Source: Actinernus sp. WN-2022
Lineage: Eukaryota; Cnidaria; Anthozoa; Actiniaria; Actinernidae
Direction: 5' to 3'
Length of the DNA: 64,000 bases
Assembly (NCBI GenBank): GCA_030867875.1
Contig: JAOWCC010001634.1
Span: 102,031,321-102,095,320 of the forward strand
Shown: positions 18,348 through 31,600 of the stretch, one piece after another
Layout of the letters: the number at the start of each line of letters is the position of its first letter
How positions within the stretch are numbered: the stretch's first letter is position 1
Position numbers and translations under genes: made by a program
Notes under the pieces: generated by a model
Seen by the model: the letters and a program-made list of their open reading frames with translations, nothing else
Told to the model about the DNA's origin: nothing
Databases searched by the model: none

Positions 18348-21300
18348 GGCTGACGGAGGTAAAACAATTCTGATAAAACCTTGCGAATATCTATAACCCT
18401 TAAAAACGATCTCCCACTTTTAAAATAATTTGGTACGTGACAAACAAAACACACATCAACAACTAAGCCAAATTTAAAGACAAACCTAGGGCACTTGTCC
18501 GCCAGACCGAGAGAAAAGTTCTAAGGCAGGTAAAAAGCGTTACTTCTATTTTTCCTTGTCGAAAAAAATTAGGTCAAAATGCAAAGCTCCACAAATAATG
18601 CCATTTACATGTAGTTGTCACTTCATGCCCCAGGAATGGTATTCATCAACATTTACCCATTTAATTTACGTTGTGTTTGCAGATAAAGTTCAAAATGCAG
18701 GCGCCTGTGGGCATTTTCCGGTGCAGTCAATTATTGTTTTCGATCGCTGGGTACTTTTTCAAGCGAGTGTAGCGACCGTAACGATCATGATCAATGTGAA
18801 AAATCCGGGCTTCATTGTCGCCGACGAACACGTACTGTCAAATAAGTTATGATTGGAGGTGAGAGTTATAGTGAAGAATGCAACTTAAAAGAGCAACACA
18901 TTGAATAAGTTACTATTTGTTATGAAATGTTATAAGAGTTAGACTTTTTGTCAAATTTCGAAAAGACAGCAAAAAACGTTGCAAAATGGTCGAGCTACTT
19001 TTCATTGGAACAAGGCAAGGTGACTAAACATTAGGGTCTTGAAAATCAGTAAATGCCGAATAAACGACGGAAACACAATATGTACAAATCAAAGTTAATT
19101 TACCTGGTCAATGGGACGGCATGAGAGGATTCGCTTCTTGCTTCGTTAGGTATGTTGACTCAATGCATCATGATCAACGAGTCTCAGATATCAGCTCGAT
19201 CAGCTTAGTTTTAACACTGATCTGGGAGAGTTAGCGAGGAACTACCTTAAAGTAGCGAAATCATTGTTCTCACGCTGCCTTTCAAATAGAACGTAAAACG
19301 TAGAAGCCAGTATTATTCTAGAGAGTAGTACCATCGATGTCTCAATGTATGCTTCGTTTTTATGTAGAAGTTCAATAATTCCAGGCTATTGTGTCGTATC
19401 TTGATCAGCCTCTATGGTTGTTTCAGGTCCGGCCGCTATTAAACATATATAATCAGTCTTTTAAATTGAATTTTCTGGACAGACCTCGAGTGTATCCATA
19501 TGTTTAATGCACGTACGAGATATCAGCAATATTAGAAAGAGAAATCTTCCAACAGTAGAGAACAGCCGGTATACAAGAGAATTTATACTGTAAGAGATTT
19601 TCAATTCCGTTCGTTCTAATAAAATGAGAGCGTATCTGATTTTGTTTTCGGCACCACGAATTTTTCGTTAAATACTGAACACAAGCTATATGTTCTAATA
19701 AGATTTTCTCAGGTTTATTTAGAAACTTCAAATCATATTCACCTCCTTGTAAACCGTATATGTAATCGTCTGGCTTTTGGTGCAATTAATGCATCAATTG
19801 TGCATACCCGTCTAAGAATAAAAAACTCGCTACTGAATTTCGACTTATTTATAAGAAACTGCATCTCCTCTCCATGTTGTTTTTGTGGATTTTCCAATTA
19901 AACATCAATGCATTTTTTTCTTTTACTGTCCCATGTATGCTGCCCAATGATCCAAACTCCTTACCTCTGTTGCACTTTTTTATTAGTAATTGGCAAACTT
20001 GCACGGACAAATTTAAGTTAAGAACTTTACTGTTTGGAGACTCCAGCTTATCACTAGCACAAAATGAATGTATTTTTATGGAAGTCCAAATCTTTCTAAT
20101 GGAGTCAAATCGTTTTTTTCTGATTTGTCCTTGCAACTCGCCTTCTGTTTTGTCATTTTCTAGCCTATTAATCTTTTCGTGTTGTTGCAATTTAAATTTA
20201 AATCTTGTAATGATCATGTATGTAATTATTTGTAAATAAATGTAGTGTAAGCTCCCTAGATGAGCTCCTGCTCCTGGAGCAAACACAAAGAATATATATG
20301 CTTAAATAAAAATAAATAAAATAGAAAAACAATTAATGATAAATAGCGTGAGTGATGTTTTAAAACTTCATAAGAATTGCCTGAACCGGCAGGTTAAGTG
20401 AAATTTTGAAATAAAAAAAATATCCTTTTTATAGCCTCCCCAGGAACTTATTCAGGAAGTAGAAATGGTTGAAGTGCATCAAGAGTTACAGTGCGTATAA
20501 ATGATCGGTTTCGGTTGAAAGTTTGCCGACGTTAAGTGTTTAAAATGCCGTTAGAAGCTATTTCTAAAAGATACATTGTGTCACAAATCAAATACATTTT
20601 GTCACTTTATCAGTGAAAATCGAGGAAGATTATGAAAAGTTCTGGACTAGATAGGAAGACGAATGCGTGGCTACACTATTCATTTATAATCTTCTGTCGC
20701 CAACGTCTCCCAAAGACCTTTTCTTTTATACGATAAATAGTATATTATCTGTATTAAACGGGCACCGTTATAATCTAGTTTTACTACATAACAGTAGTAA
20801 AGAAAACTACTGCAGGAGGCAATACGTTTTCTAAATCGTTGATACGCGCAGCCTAGTAACGAGTTATTGGGATGGGCCGAACTCACTCGAGTGCTGACAA
20901 TAAAAATGACGTCAGTCGCAAGCGGTGGTAGCAATTCCAGGTTTGTGTAAACTTCAAATGGCTGTTAACCTTTACCCAAGAAGCAAGAAAATGAGGATTT
21001 TACAATCATTTCCTCACTAGGAGAAGTTAATCTGTGAGCCAACTTTCCTTGTATGCTGCCATTTGTCAAAGTTTGAGTTTGCTCGGATGAATAAAATCAT
21101 TAAATATTAAATATTCATTTAATACTCCCTGTTAGAAGCGTTTTAGTTCACATTTTAATGGATCACGGGAAATAGAATAAGCGTTATTAATAAGCTTCTT
21201 CTTTAGCAGAGGCACGGAATGCCGGGTTTTTCCCATCAGTTTAGTAAATGGTGCCTGTTGTAGAGCTGATAAAAGTCTGTGGTTTTCAATGCAAGTAGTT

Positions 21301-21569
21301 TGCATCGTTTTAATTTTTTATTGAATTCCTCCACAAAGCGAACGGGTTATTTTCTGGTATATAATATAGTCCCGTCGTGTTAGTTATTCCGAAGCAGATG
21401 AGGTGCTTTTGGCGATAAACGTTGTAAGACGGCCGCCATTAGCTTTTAGTTAGTCCATCTATGAATCACGAGTCCGATAAAATGAATAGGAAATCAGTGC
21501 ACAATCATTAATATACGCTCTTTATATATAACTCGGGATCGATGTTTTTCACTTATATAGTCATTAAAT
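18348..21569 (+). repeat. array unit 1, most diverged full unit
   Basis: A 3222-bp unit. It has the empty sites of the LINE (near 19405) and MITE (near 20420) found in units 2-4. It is the outgroup copy for ordering events. Confidence 0.85.
19792..20329 (+). mobile_element. 5'-truncated LINE insertion private to unit 1
   Basis: A 538-bp insert is flanked by a 9-bp direct repeat CAATTAATG (19783-19791 and 20330-20338), where other units read straight through. It ends in an A-rich tail (AATAAAAATAAATAAAATAG). The plus-strand frame 19874-20239 includes FKLRTLLFGDSSLS and FLMESNRF, which resemble the C-terminal end of LINE ORFs. A GCTCCTGCTCCTGGAGC hairpin precedes the tail. Confidence 0.8.
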
Positions 21570-22630
21570 GGCAGAGGCAAAAACAATTCTGATAAAACCT
21601 TGCGAAAATCTATTATTAATAGCCCCACAAACACGGTCTCCCATTTTTTAAATAATCTGTTATGTGATAAACAAAACACCATTAACAAAACAACTAAGCC
21701 AAATTTCAAGGCATAGGTCCCTTAACCGCAAGACGGAGGGCAACGTTTACTAACCAGGCCGGTAAATAACGTGTTTTTTATATTTTTGCCCCGACGAATA
21801 AAATACGGTCAAAATGCAAAGCTCCACAAATAACAGAAGCCATTTAGTTGTCATGCCCCAAGTATGGAAATTCATCAACATTTAACCTTTTTACGTTGTT
21901 TCTGCAGATAAAGTTCGATATACAGGCGCCTGGGGGCATTTTCCGGTGCAGTCAATTATTGTTTTCGATCGCTGGGTACTTTTTCAAGCGATTGTAGCGA
22001 CCGTAACGATCCTGTGGAAAATCCGGGCGTCATTGTCGCCGACGAACACGTACTGTCAAATAAGTTATGATTAGAGGTGAGAGTTATAGTGAAGAATGCT
22101 ACTTAAAAGAGCAAAACATTGAATAAGTTACTATTTGTTATGAAAAGTTATAAGAGTTAGACTTTTTGTCAAATTTCGAAAAGACACTGAGCTAAAAACT
22201 TTGCAAATGGTCGAGTTACTTTTCATTGGGACAAGGCAAGGTGACTAAACATTAGGGTCTTGAAAATCAGTAAATGCGGAATAATCGACGGAAACACAAT
22301 ATGTACAAATCAAAGTTAATTTACCTGGTCAATGGAACGGCATGAGAGGAATCGCTTCTTGCTTCGTTAGGTATGTTGACTCAATGCATCATGATCAACG
22401 AGTCTCAGATATCAGCTCGATCAGCTTAGTTTTAACACTGATCTGGGAGAGTTAGCGAGGAACTACCTTAAAGTAGCGAAATCATTGTTCTCACGCCGCC
22501 TTTCAAATAGAACATAAAACGTAGAAGCCAGTAATATTCTAGAGAGTAGTACCATTGATGTCTCAATGTATGGTTCGTTTTTAAGTAGAAGTTCAACAAT
22601 TCCAGGCTATTGTGTCGTATCTTGATCAGC

Positions 22631-23165
22631 CACCTAGATGAAAGAAGAGCTAAATATAAAGCGGTTGTCATGCATAATATTAGAAATGATTGCGCACCAG
22701 CCAGTCTTGCCGAGTTGTTTAACACACTTGGAAGCTTAACGCACTATAATCTACGAGGGTGCGACAACAAACTTTGCCAGTTCCTAAACAAAAACTGAAT
22801 GTATGAAAAAGAGTTTCTCATACAACGGTGCAAAGTTATGGAATACGCTTCCAGCTGGATGACGCGAAATGAAATCTCTTCCTTCCTTTAAGAAAGAAAT
22901 TGCGACTACCACTCTTCTTGATTGTAAATAAATACAGGTAGCTTTCATTAGCTAGTAGTTCCAAAAATTAATTATAAAGGCTTATAATTTTTATTATGAT
23001 ATAATTTGGATTAGTATTTAGCATTTAGGGGTTTATATTCTTAGAGTTTTCTTATTGAGTATTTTGAATATTTTGAGTCTAGATTTAATTTATTGTATTA
23101 CTTAATTACACGGCATCTATGGAGATCAGCGTGAAGCTGTTAAAATTATAAAGATGATGATGATG
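22631..23165 (+). mobile_element. 5'-truncated LINE in unit 2
   Basis: A 535-bp insert between GATCAGC and CCTCTGTGG. It has the ORF C-terminus of a non-LTR element (HLDERRAK, KSFSYNGAKLWN, MKSLPSFKKEI) and ends in (GAT)n. An AG insertion after CTTTGCC puts it out of frame compared with the unit 4 copy. The same insertion lies at 26463-26997 and 30289-30823. Confidence 0.8.
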
Positions 23166-23647
23166 AGCCTCTGTGGTTGTTTCAGGTCCGGCCGCTATTA
23201 AACATAATCAGTCTTTTAAGTTGAATTTTCTGGACAGACCTCGAGTGTATCCATATGTTTACTGCGCGTATGAGATATGAGCAATATTAAAAAGAGAAAC
23301 CTCCCAACAGTAGAAAAAGCGGGTATACAAGAGAATGTATACTGTAAGAGATTTTCAATTCCGTTCGTTGTAATAAAATGAGAGGGTATCTGATTTTGTT
23401 TTCGGCACCGCGAATTTTTCGTTAAATGCTGAACACAAGCTATATGTTCTAATCAGATTTTCACAGGTTTATTTAGAAACTTCAAATCATATTCCCCTCC
23501 TTGTAAACCGTTTGAAGCAAATTAGTATATGAAATCGTCTCGCTTTTGGTGCAATTAATGATAAATATCGTGAGTGATGTTTTAAAATTTCATAAGAATT
23601 GCACGAGCCGGCAGGTTGAGTGAAATTTTTAAATTTAAAGAAATATT

Positions 23648-23937
23648 TAACAATTATTCACCGAAGTGAAGGTGAATAGTGGTGGATATTTACCGAGCCG
23701 ATTAATATCCACCACTATTCACCTGAGGTGAATAATTGTTTTAGTATATACCACATACACTCCAGGTGAATAGCCAGCACCATGCAAATAGTTAACAAAA
23801 ATTCTGTCAAATGGACAAAAACTCGCGCGAGATGATCGCTGCTTTGCTCGGAGGTGAATATGAAATCATATTCACTTTTTGAGTAACCAATCAGAGCGCG
23901 CGAAAAGTGGTATTCACTGGTGTGGTATATACTAATA
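23648..23937. mobile_element. hairpin MITE in unit 2
   Basis: A near-perfect hairpin starts AACAATTATTCACC and is centred on ATTTACCGAGCC. An inverted pair TAGTATATACCACA / TGTGGTATATACTA follows (23737-23934). It is absent from unit 1 and present at 27480-27769 and 31312-31600. Confidence 0.75.
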
Positions 23938-25938
23938 CTTTTTATCGCTTCCCCAGGAACTTATTCAGGGAGTAGAATTGTGTTAACAGAAAATCACTTC
24001 AAATGGTTGAAGTGCATCAAGAGTTACATGAGGTATAAATGATCGGCTTTCGGTTGGAGGTTGCCGACGTTAAGTGTTTAAAATGCCGTTAAAAGCTACT
24101 TCTAACAGATACATTGTGTCATAAATGAAATACATTTTGTCACTTTATCAGTGAAAATCGAGGAAGATTATGAAAAGTTCTAGACTAGATAGGAAGACGA
24201 ATTCGTGGCCACATACACTATTCATTTATAATCTTCTGTCGCTAACGTCTCCCAAAAACCTTTTCTTTTATACAGTAAATAGTATATTATTTGTATTAAA
24301 CGCGGGCACCGTCATAATCTAGTTTTATTACATAACAGTAGTAAAGAAAACTACTGCAGCAGGCAATACGTTTTTTTAAATCGTGGATACGCGCTAGCCT
24401 GGTAACGAATTTTTCGAGTGCTGGCAATAAAAATGACGTCACTCGCAAGCGGTGGTAGCAATTCCAGGTTTGTGTAAACTTCAAATGGCTGTTAACGTTT
24501 CATCCAAGAAGCAAGAAAATGAGGCTTTTACAAGCATTTCCTCACTAGGAGAAGTTAATCTGTGAGCCAACTTTCCTTGTATGCTGCCATTTGTCAAAGT
24601 TTGAGTTTTCTCGGGTGAATAAAATCAGCGAGTTTGTGGCCGACTTTGTCAGTTTGTGATTTGCTCAATCCCATTTAGCACACACCAGCATTGAATTTAA
24701 AAACAAATATTCTAGGTCATTTTGGAATCCCCGTTCAGGATGTCCAGATAACGTTTTTATTGGCTTGAACTAATAAGGTTATTTTTAAGAAGTTATTTGA
24801 GGAGAAATGATTTATTTGAAACACCGTAGATCAGGCCACTGGAAAGAAACATTGTTAGCGTTTGAGATTGGATCCGACGATGAAATTCGATCGATTGGCT
24901 ATTCCAAAAAAATTCTGTGAAGGTTGGACTCTTCAACTAAACATATATTTATTTAATACTCCCTGTTAAAAGCGTTTTAGTTCATATTTTAATTGCTCAC
25001 GGAAAACAGAATAAACGTTATTCATAAGCTTCTTCTTTAGCAGAGGTACGGAATGCCGGGTTTTCCCATCAATTTAGTAAATGGTGCCTATTGTAGAGCT
25101 GATAAAAGTCTGTGGTTTTCAATGCAAGTAGTTCAGTTGCACCGTGTTAAATTTTTTTGAATTCCGCCACAAAGCGGACGGGTTATTTTCTGGTATATAA
25201 TATAGTCTCGTCGTGTTACTCATTCCGGAGCAGATGAGGTGCTTTTGGCGATAAACGTTGTAATACGGCCTCCATTAGCTTTCAGTTAGTCCATCTATGA
25301 ATCACGAGTCCGATAAAATGAATAGGAAATCAGTGCACATTCATTAATATGCGCTCTTTATATAAACTCGGGATCGTGTTTTTCACTTATATAGTCATTA
25401 AATGGCGGAGGCAATAACAATTATGATAAAACCTTGCGAAAATCTATCACCCCACAAACACGGTCTCTCATTTTGTAAATAATTTGTTATGTGACAAACA
25501 AAACACCATTATATTAACAAAACAACTAAGCCAAATTTCAAGGCATCGGTCCCTTGACCGAAAGACGGAGGGCAACGTTTCCAGGCCGGTAAATAACGGT
25601 TTAATTTATTTTTGCCCCGACGAATAAAATACGGTCAAAATGCAAAGCTCCACAAATATCAAAAGCCATTTAGTCGTCATGCCCCAAGTATGGAAATTCA
25701 TCAACATTTAACCTTTTTACGTTGTTTCTGCAGATAAAGTTCAAAATATAGGCGCCTGGGGGCATTTTAAGATGCAGTCAATTATTGTTTTCGATCGTTG
25801 GGTACTTTTTCAAGCGATTGTAGCGACCGTAACGATCCTGTGGAAAATCCGGGCGTCATTGTCGCCGACGAACACGTACTGTGAAATAAGTCATGATTAG
25901 AGGTGAGAGTTATAGTGAAGAATGCTACTTAAAAGAGC

Positions 25939-25944
25939 GCTAGC
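25939..25944. other. 6-bp GCTAGC filler at the B1/B2 duplication junction
   Basis: GCTAGC interrupts AAAGAGC/AAAACATTG here only; units 1, 2 and 4 lack it at the equivalent point. It lies exactly where the unit 4-like left side meets the unit 2-like right side. Confidence 0.8.
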
Positions 25945-26462
25945 AAAACATTGAATAAGTTACTATTTGTTATGAAAAGTTATAAGAGTTAGACTTTTTG
26001 TCAAATTTCGAAAAGACACTGAGCTAAAAACTTTGCAAATGGTCGAGTTACTTTTCATTGGGACAAGGCAAGGTGACTAAACATTAGGGTCTTGAAAATC
26101 AGTAAATGCGGAATAATCGACGGAAACACAATATGTACAAATCAAAGTTAATTTACCTGGTCAATGGAACGGCATGAGAGGAATCGCTTCTTGCTTCGTT
26201 AGGTATGTTGACTCAATGCATCATGATCAACGAGTCTCAGATATCAGCTCGATCAGCTTAGTTTTAACACTGATCTGGGAGAGTTAGCGAGGAACTACCT
26301 TAAAGTAGCGAAATCATTGTTCTCACGCCGCCTTTCAAATAGAACATAAAACGTAGAAGCCAGTAATATTCTAGAGAGTAGTACCATTGATGTCTCAATG
26401 TATGGTTCGTTTTTAAGTAGAAGTTCAACAATTCCAGGCTATTGTGTCGTATCTTGATCAGC

Positions 26463-26997
26463 CACCTAGATGAAAGAAGAGCTAAATATAAAGCGGTTGT
26501 CATGCATAATATTAGAAATGATTGCGCACCAGCCAGTCTTGCCGAGTTGTTTAACACACTTGGAAGCTTAACGCACTATAATCTACGAGGGTGCGACAAC
26601 AAACTTTGCCAGTTCCTAAACAAAAACTGAATGTATGAAAAAGAGTTTCTCATACAACGGTGCAAAGTTATGGAATACGCTTCCAGCTGGATGACGCGAA
26701 ATGAAATCTCTTCCTTCCTTTAAGAAAGAAATTGCGACTACCACTCTTCTTGATTGTAAATAAATACAGGTAGCTTTCATTAGCTAGTAGTTCCAAAAAT
26801 TAATTATAAAGGCTTATAATTTTTATTATGATATAATTTGGATTAGTATTTAGCATTTAGGGGTTTATATTCTTAGAGTTTTCTTATTGAGTATTTTGAA
26901 TATTTTGAGTCTAGATTTAATTTATTGTATTACTTAATTACACGGCATCTATGGAGATCAGCGTGAAGCTGTTAAAATTATAAAGATGATGATGATG
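26463..26997 (+). mobile_element. 5'-truncated LINE in unit 3
   Basis: The same insertion as 22631-23165, including the derived AG insertion. It is a product of the block duplication, not an independent insertion. Confidence 0.8.
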
Positions 26998-27479
26998 AGC
27001 CTCTGTGGTTGTTTCAGGTCCGGCCGCTATTAAACATAATCAGTCTTTTAAGTTGAATTTTCTGGACAGACCTCGAGTGTATCCATATGTTTACTGCGCG
27101 TATGAGATATGAGCAATATTAAAAAGAGAAACCTCCCAACAGTAGAAAAAGCGGGTATACAAGAGAATGTATACTGTAAGAGATTTTCAATTCCGTTCGT
27201 TGTAATAAAATGAGAGGGTATCTGATTTTGTTTTCGGCACCGCGAATTTTTCGTTAAATGCTGAACACAAGCTATATGTTCTAATCAGATTTTCACAGGT
27301 TTATTTAGAAACTTCAAATCATATTCCCCTCCTTGTAAACCGTTTGAAGCAAATTAGTATATGAAATCGTCTCGCTTTTGGTGCAATTAATGATAAATAT
27401 CGTGAGTGATGTTTTAAAATTTCATAAGAATTGCACGAGCCGGCAGGTTGAGTGAAATTTTTAAATTTAAAGAAATATT

Positions 27480-27769
27480 TAACAATTATTCACCGAAGTG
27501 AAGGTGAATAGTGGTGGATATTTACCGAGCCGATTAATATCCACCACTATTCACCTGAGGTGAATAATTGTCTTAGTATATACCACATACACTCCAGGTG
27601 AATAGCCAGCACCATGCAAATAGTTAACAAAAATTCTGTCAAATGGACAAAAACTCGCGCGAGATGATCGCTGCTTTGCTCGGAGGTGAATATGAAATCA
27701 TATTCACTTTTTGAGTAACCAATCAGAGCGCGCGAAAAGTGGTATTCACTGTTGTGGTATATACTAATA
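27480..27769. mobile_element. hairpin MITE in unit 3
   Basis: A copy of 23648-23937 at the same position within the unit, with isolated substitutions. Confidence 0.75.
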
Positions 27770-30288
27770 CTTTTTATCGCTTCCCCAGGAACTTATTCAG
27801 GGAGTAGAATTGTGTTAACAGAAAATCACTTCAAATGGTTGAAGTGCATCAAGAGTTACAGGGGGTATAAATGATCGGCTTTCGGTTGGAGGTTGCCGAC
27901 GTTAAGTGTTTAAAATGCCGTTAAAAGCTACTTCTAACAGATACATTGTGTCATAAATGAAATACATTTTGTCACTTTATCAGTGAAAATCGAGGAAGAT
28001 TATGAAAAGTTCTAGACTAGATAGGAAGACGAATTCGTGGCCACATACACTATTCATTTATAATCTTCTGTCGCTAACGTCTCCCAAAAACCTTTTCTTT
28101 TATACAGTAAATAGTATATTATTTGTATTAAACGCGGGCACCGTCATAATCTAGTTTTATTACATAACAGTAGTAAAGAAAACTACTGCAGCAGGCAATA
28201 CGTTTTTTTAAATCGTGGATACGCGCTAGCCTGGTAACGAATTTTTCGAGTGCTGGCAATACAAATGACGTCACTCGCAAGCGGTGGTAGCAATTCCAGG
28301 TTTGTGTAAACTTCAAATGGCTGTTAACGTTTCATCCAAGAAGCAAGAAAATGAGGCTTTTACAAGCATTTCCTCACTAGGAGAAGTTAATCTGTGAGCC
28401 AACTTTCCTTGTATGCTGCCATTTGTCAAAGTTTGAGTTTTCTCGGGTGAATAAAATCAGCGAGTTTGTGGCCGACTTTGTCAGTTTGTGATTTGCTCAA
28501 TCCCATTTAGCACACACCAGCATTGAATTTAAAAACAAATATTCTAGGTCATTTTGGAATCCCCGTTCAGGATGTCCAGATAACGTTTTTATTGGCTTGA
28601 ACTAATAAGGTTATTTTTAAGAAGTTATTTGAGGAGAAATGATTTATTTGAAACACCGTAGATCAGGCCACTGGAAAGAAACATTGTTAGCGTTTGAGAT
28701 TGGATCCGGCGATGAAATTCGATCGATTGGCTATTCCAAAAAAATTCTGTGAAGGTTGGACTCTTCAACTAAACATATATTTATTTAATACTCCCTGTTA
28801 AAAGCGTTTTAGTTCATATTTTAATTGCTCACGGAAAACAGAATAAACGTTATTCATAAGCTTCTTCTTTAGCAGAGGTACGGAATGCCGGGTTTTCCCA
28901 TCAATTTAGTAAATGGTGCCTATTGTAGAGCTGATAAAAGTCTGTGGTTTTCAATGCAAGTAGTTCAGTTGCACCGTGTTAAATTTTTTTGAATTCCGCC
29001 ACAAAGCGGACGGGTTATTTTCTGGTATATAATATAGTCTCGTCGTGTTACTCATTCCGGAGCAGATGAGGTGCTTTTGGCGATAAACGTTGTAATACGG
29101 CCTCCATTAGCTTTCAGTTAGTCCATCTATGAATCACGAGTCCGATAAAATGAATAGGAAATCAGTGCACATTCATTAATATGCGCTCTTTATATAAACT
29201 CGGGATCGTGTTTTTCACTTATATAGTCATTAAATGGCGGAGGCAATAACAATTATGATAAAACCTTGCGAAAATCTATCACCCCACAAACACGGTCTCT
29301 CATTTTGTAAATAATTTGTTATGTGACAAACAAAACACCATTATATTAACAAAACAACTAAGCCAAATTTCAAGGCATCGGTCCCTTGACCGAAAGACGG
29401 AGGGCAACGTTTCCAGGCCGGTAAATAACGGTTTAATTTATTTTTGCCCCGACGAATAAAATACGGTCAAAATGCAAAGCTCCACAAATATCAAAAGCCA
29501 TTTAGTCGTCATGCCCCAAGTATGGAAATTCATCAACATTTAACCTTTTTACGTTGTTTCTGCAGATAAAGTTCAAAATATAGGCGCCTGGGGGCATTTT
29601 AAGATGCAGTCAATTATTGTTTTCGATCGTTGGGTACTTTTTCAAGCGATTGTAGCGACCGTAACGATCCTGTGGAAAATCCGGGCGTCATTGTCGCCGA
29701 CGAACACGTACTGTGAAATAAGTCATGATTAGAGGTGAGAGTTATAGTGAAGAATGCTACTTAAAAGAGCAAAACATTGAATAAGTTACTATTTGTTATG
29801 AAAAGTTATAAGAGTTAGACTTTTTGTCAAATTTCGAAAAGACACTGAGCTAAAAACTTTGCAAATGGTCGAGTTACTTTTCATTGGGACAAGGCAAGGT
29901 GACTAAACATTAGGGTCTTGAAAATCAGTAAATGCGGAATAATCGACGGAAACACAATATGTACAAATCAAAGTTAATTTACCTGGTCAATGGAACGGCA
30001 TGAGAGGAATCGCTTCTTGCTTCGTTAGGTATGGCGATTCAATACATCATGATCAACGAGTCTCAGATATCAGCTCGATCAGCTTAGTTTTAACACTGAT
30101 CTGGGAGAGTTAGCGAGGAACTACCTTAAAGTAGCGAAATCATTGTTCTCACGCCGCCTTTCAAATAGAACATAAAACGTAGCAGCCAGTAATATTCTAG
30201 AGAGTAGTACCATTGATGTCTCAATGTATGGTTCATTTTTAAGTAGAAGTACAATAATTCCAGGTTATTGTGTCCTGTATTGATCAGC

Positions 30289-30823
30289 CACCTAGATGAA
30301 AGAAGAGCTAAGCATAAAGCGGTTGTCATGCATAATATTAGAAATGATTGCGCACCAGCCAGTCTTGCCGAGTTGTTTAACACACTTGGAAGCTTAACGC
30401 ACTATAATCTACGAGGGTGCGACAACAAACTTTGCCTTCCTAAACCAAAAACTGAATGTATGAAAAAGAGTTTCTCATACAACGGTGCAAAGTTATGGAA
30501 TAAGCTTCCAGTTGGATGACGCGAAATGAAATCTCTTCCTTCCTTTAAGAAAGAAATTGCGACTACCACTCTGCTTGATGGAGAATAAATACATGTAGCT
30601 TTCATTAGCTAGTAGTTCAAATAATTAATTATAAAGGCTTAGAATTTTTATTATAATATAATTTGGATTAGTATTTAGCATTTAGGGGTTTATATTCTTA
30701 GAGTTTTCTTATTGAGTATTTTGAATATTTTTAGTCTAGATTTAATTTATTGTATTACCTAATTACACGGCATCTATGGAGATCAGCGTGAAGCTGTTAA
30801 AATTATAAAGATGATGATGATGA
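30289..30823 (+). mobile_element. 5'-truncated LINE in unit 4, least altered copy
   Basis: The same insertion as in units 2 and 3, but the coding frame continues across the site that is shifted there (CLPKPKTECMKKSFSYNGAK). It stops at a TGA after KLPVG. This copy is closest to the state at insertion. Confidence 0.8.
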
Positions 30824-31311
30824 GCCTCTGTGGTTGTTTCAGGTCCGGCCGCTATTAAACATAATCAGTCTTTTAAATTGAATTTTCTGGACAGACCTCG
30901 AGTGTATCCATATGTTTACTGCGCGTATGAGATATGAGCAATATTAAAAAGAGAAACTTCCCAACAGTAGAAAAAGCGGGTATACAAGAGAATGTATACT
31001 GTAAGAGATTTTCAATTCCGTTCGTTCTAATAAAATGAGAGGGTATCTGATTTTGTTTTCGGCACCGCGAATTTTTCGTTAAATGCTGAACACAAGCTAT
31101 ATGTTCTAATCAGATTTTCACAGGTTTATTTAGAAACTTCAAATCATATTCCCCTCCTTGCCCCGTTTGAAGCAAATTAGTATATGAAATCGTCTCGCTT
31201 TTGGTGCAATTAATGATAAATATCGTGAGTGATGTTTTAAAATTTCATAAGAATTGCACGAGCCGGCAGGTTGAGTGAAATTTTTAAATTTAAAAAAATA
31301 TTTAACAATTA

Positions 31312-31600
31312 TTCACCGAAGTGAAGGTGAATAGTGGTGGATATTTACCGAGCCGATTAATATCCACCACTATTCACCTGAGGTGAATAATTGTTTTAGT
31401 ATATACCACATACACTCCAGGTGAATAGCCAGCACCATGCAAATAGTTAACAAAAATTCTGTCAAATGGACAAAAACTCGCGCGAGATGATCGCTGCTTT
31501 GCTCGGAGGTGAATATGAAATCATATTCACTTTTTGAGTAACCAATCAGAGCGCGCGAAAAGTGGTATTCACTGGTGTGGTATATACTAATACTTGTTAT
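31312..31600. mobile_element. hairpin MITE in unit 4
   Basis: A copy of 23648-23937 at the same position within the unit. Confidence 0.75.

Larger units (their letters stand above)
21570..25403 (+). repeat. array unit 2
   Basis: A 3834-bp unit. From 22113 onwards it is the first copy of the recent block duplication B1/B2; before that it groups with unit 1 at sites such as TTTTCCGGTGCAG. Confidence 0.85.
22113..25938 (+). repeat. recent duplication block B1
   Basis: 3826 bp, exactly the length of B2 (25945-29770). I noticed about six substitutions between them by eye. Confidence 0.85.
25404..29235 (+). repeat. array unit 3
   Basis: A 3832-bp unit containing the B1/B2 junction. Before 25939 it matches unit 4; after 25944 it matches unit 2. 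Confidence 0.85.
25945..29770 (+). repeat. recent duplication block B2
   Basis: The second copy of B1, also 3826 bp. Differences noticed include CATGAGG/CAGGGGG near 27858 and an A-for-G difference near 28706. Confidence 0.85.

Noticed and set aside
22468..30383. 85-codon minus-strand frame conserved in array units 2, 3 and 4
   Set aside because: It runs antisense across the truncated LINE and is conserved only because the unit was duplicated.
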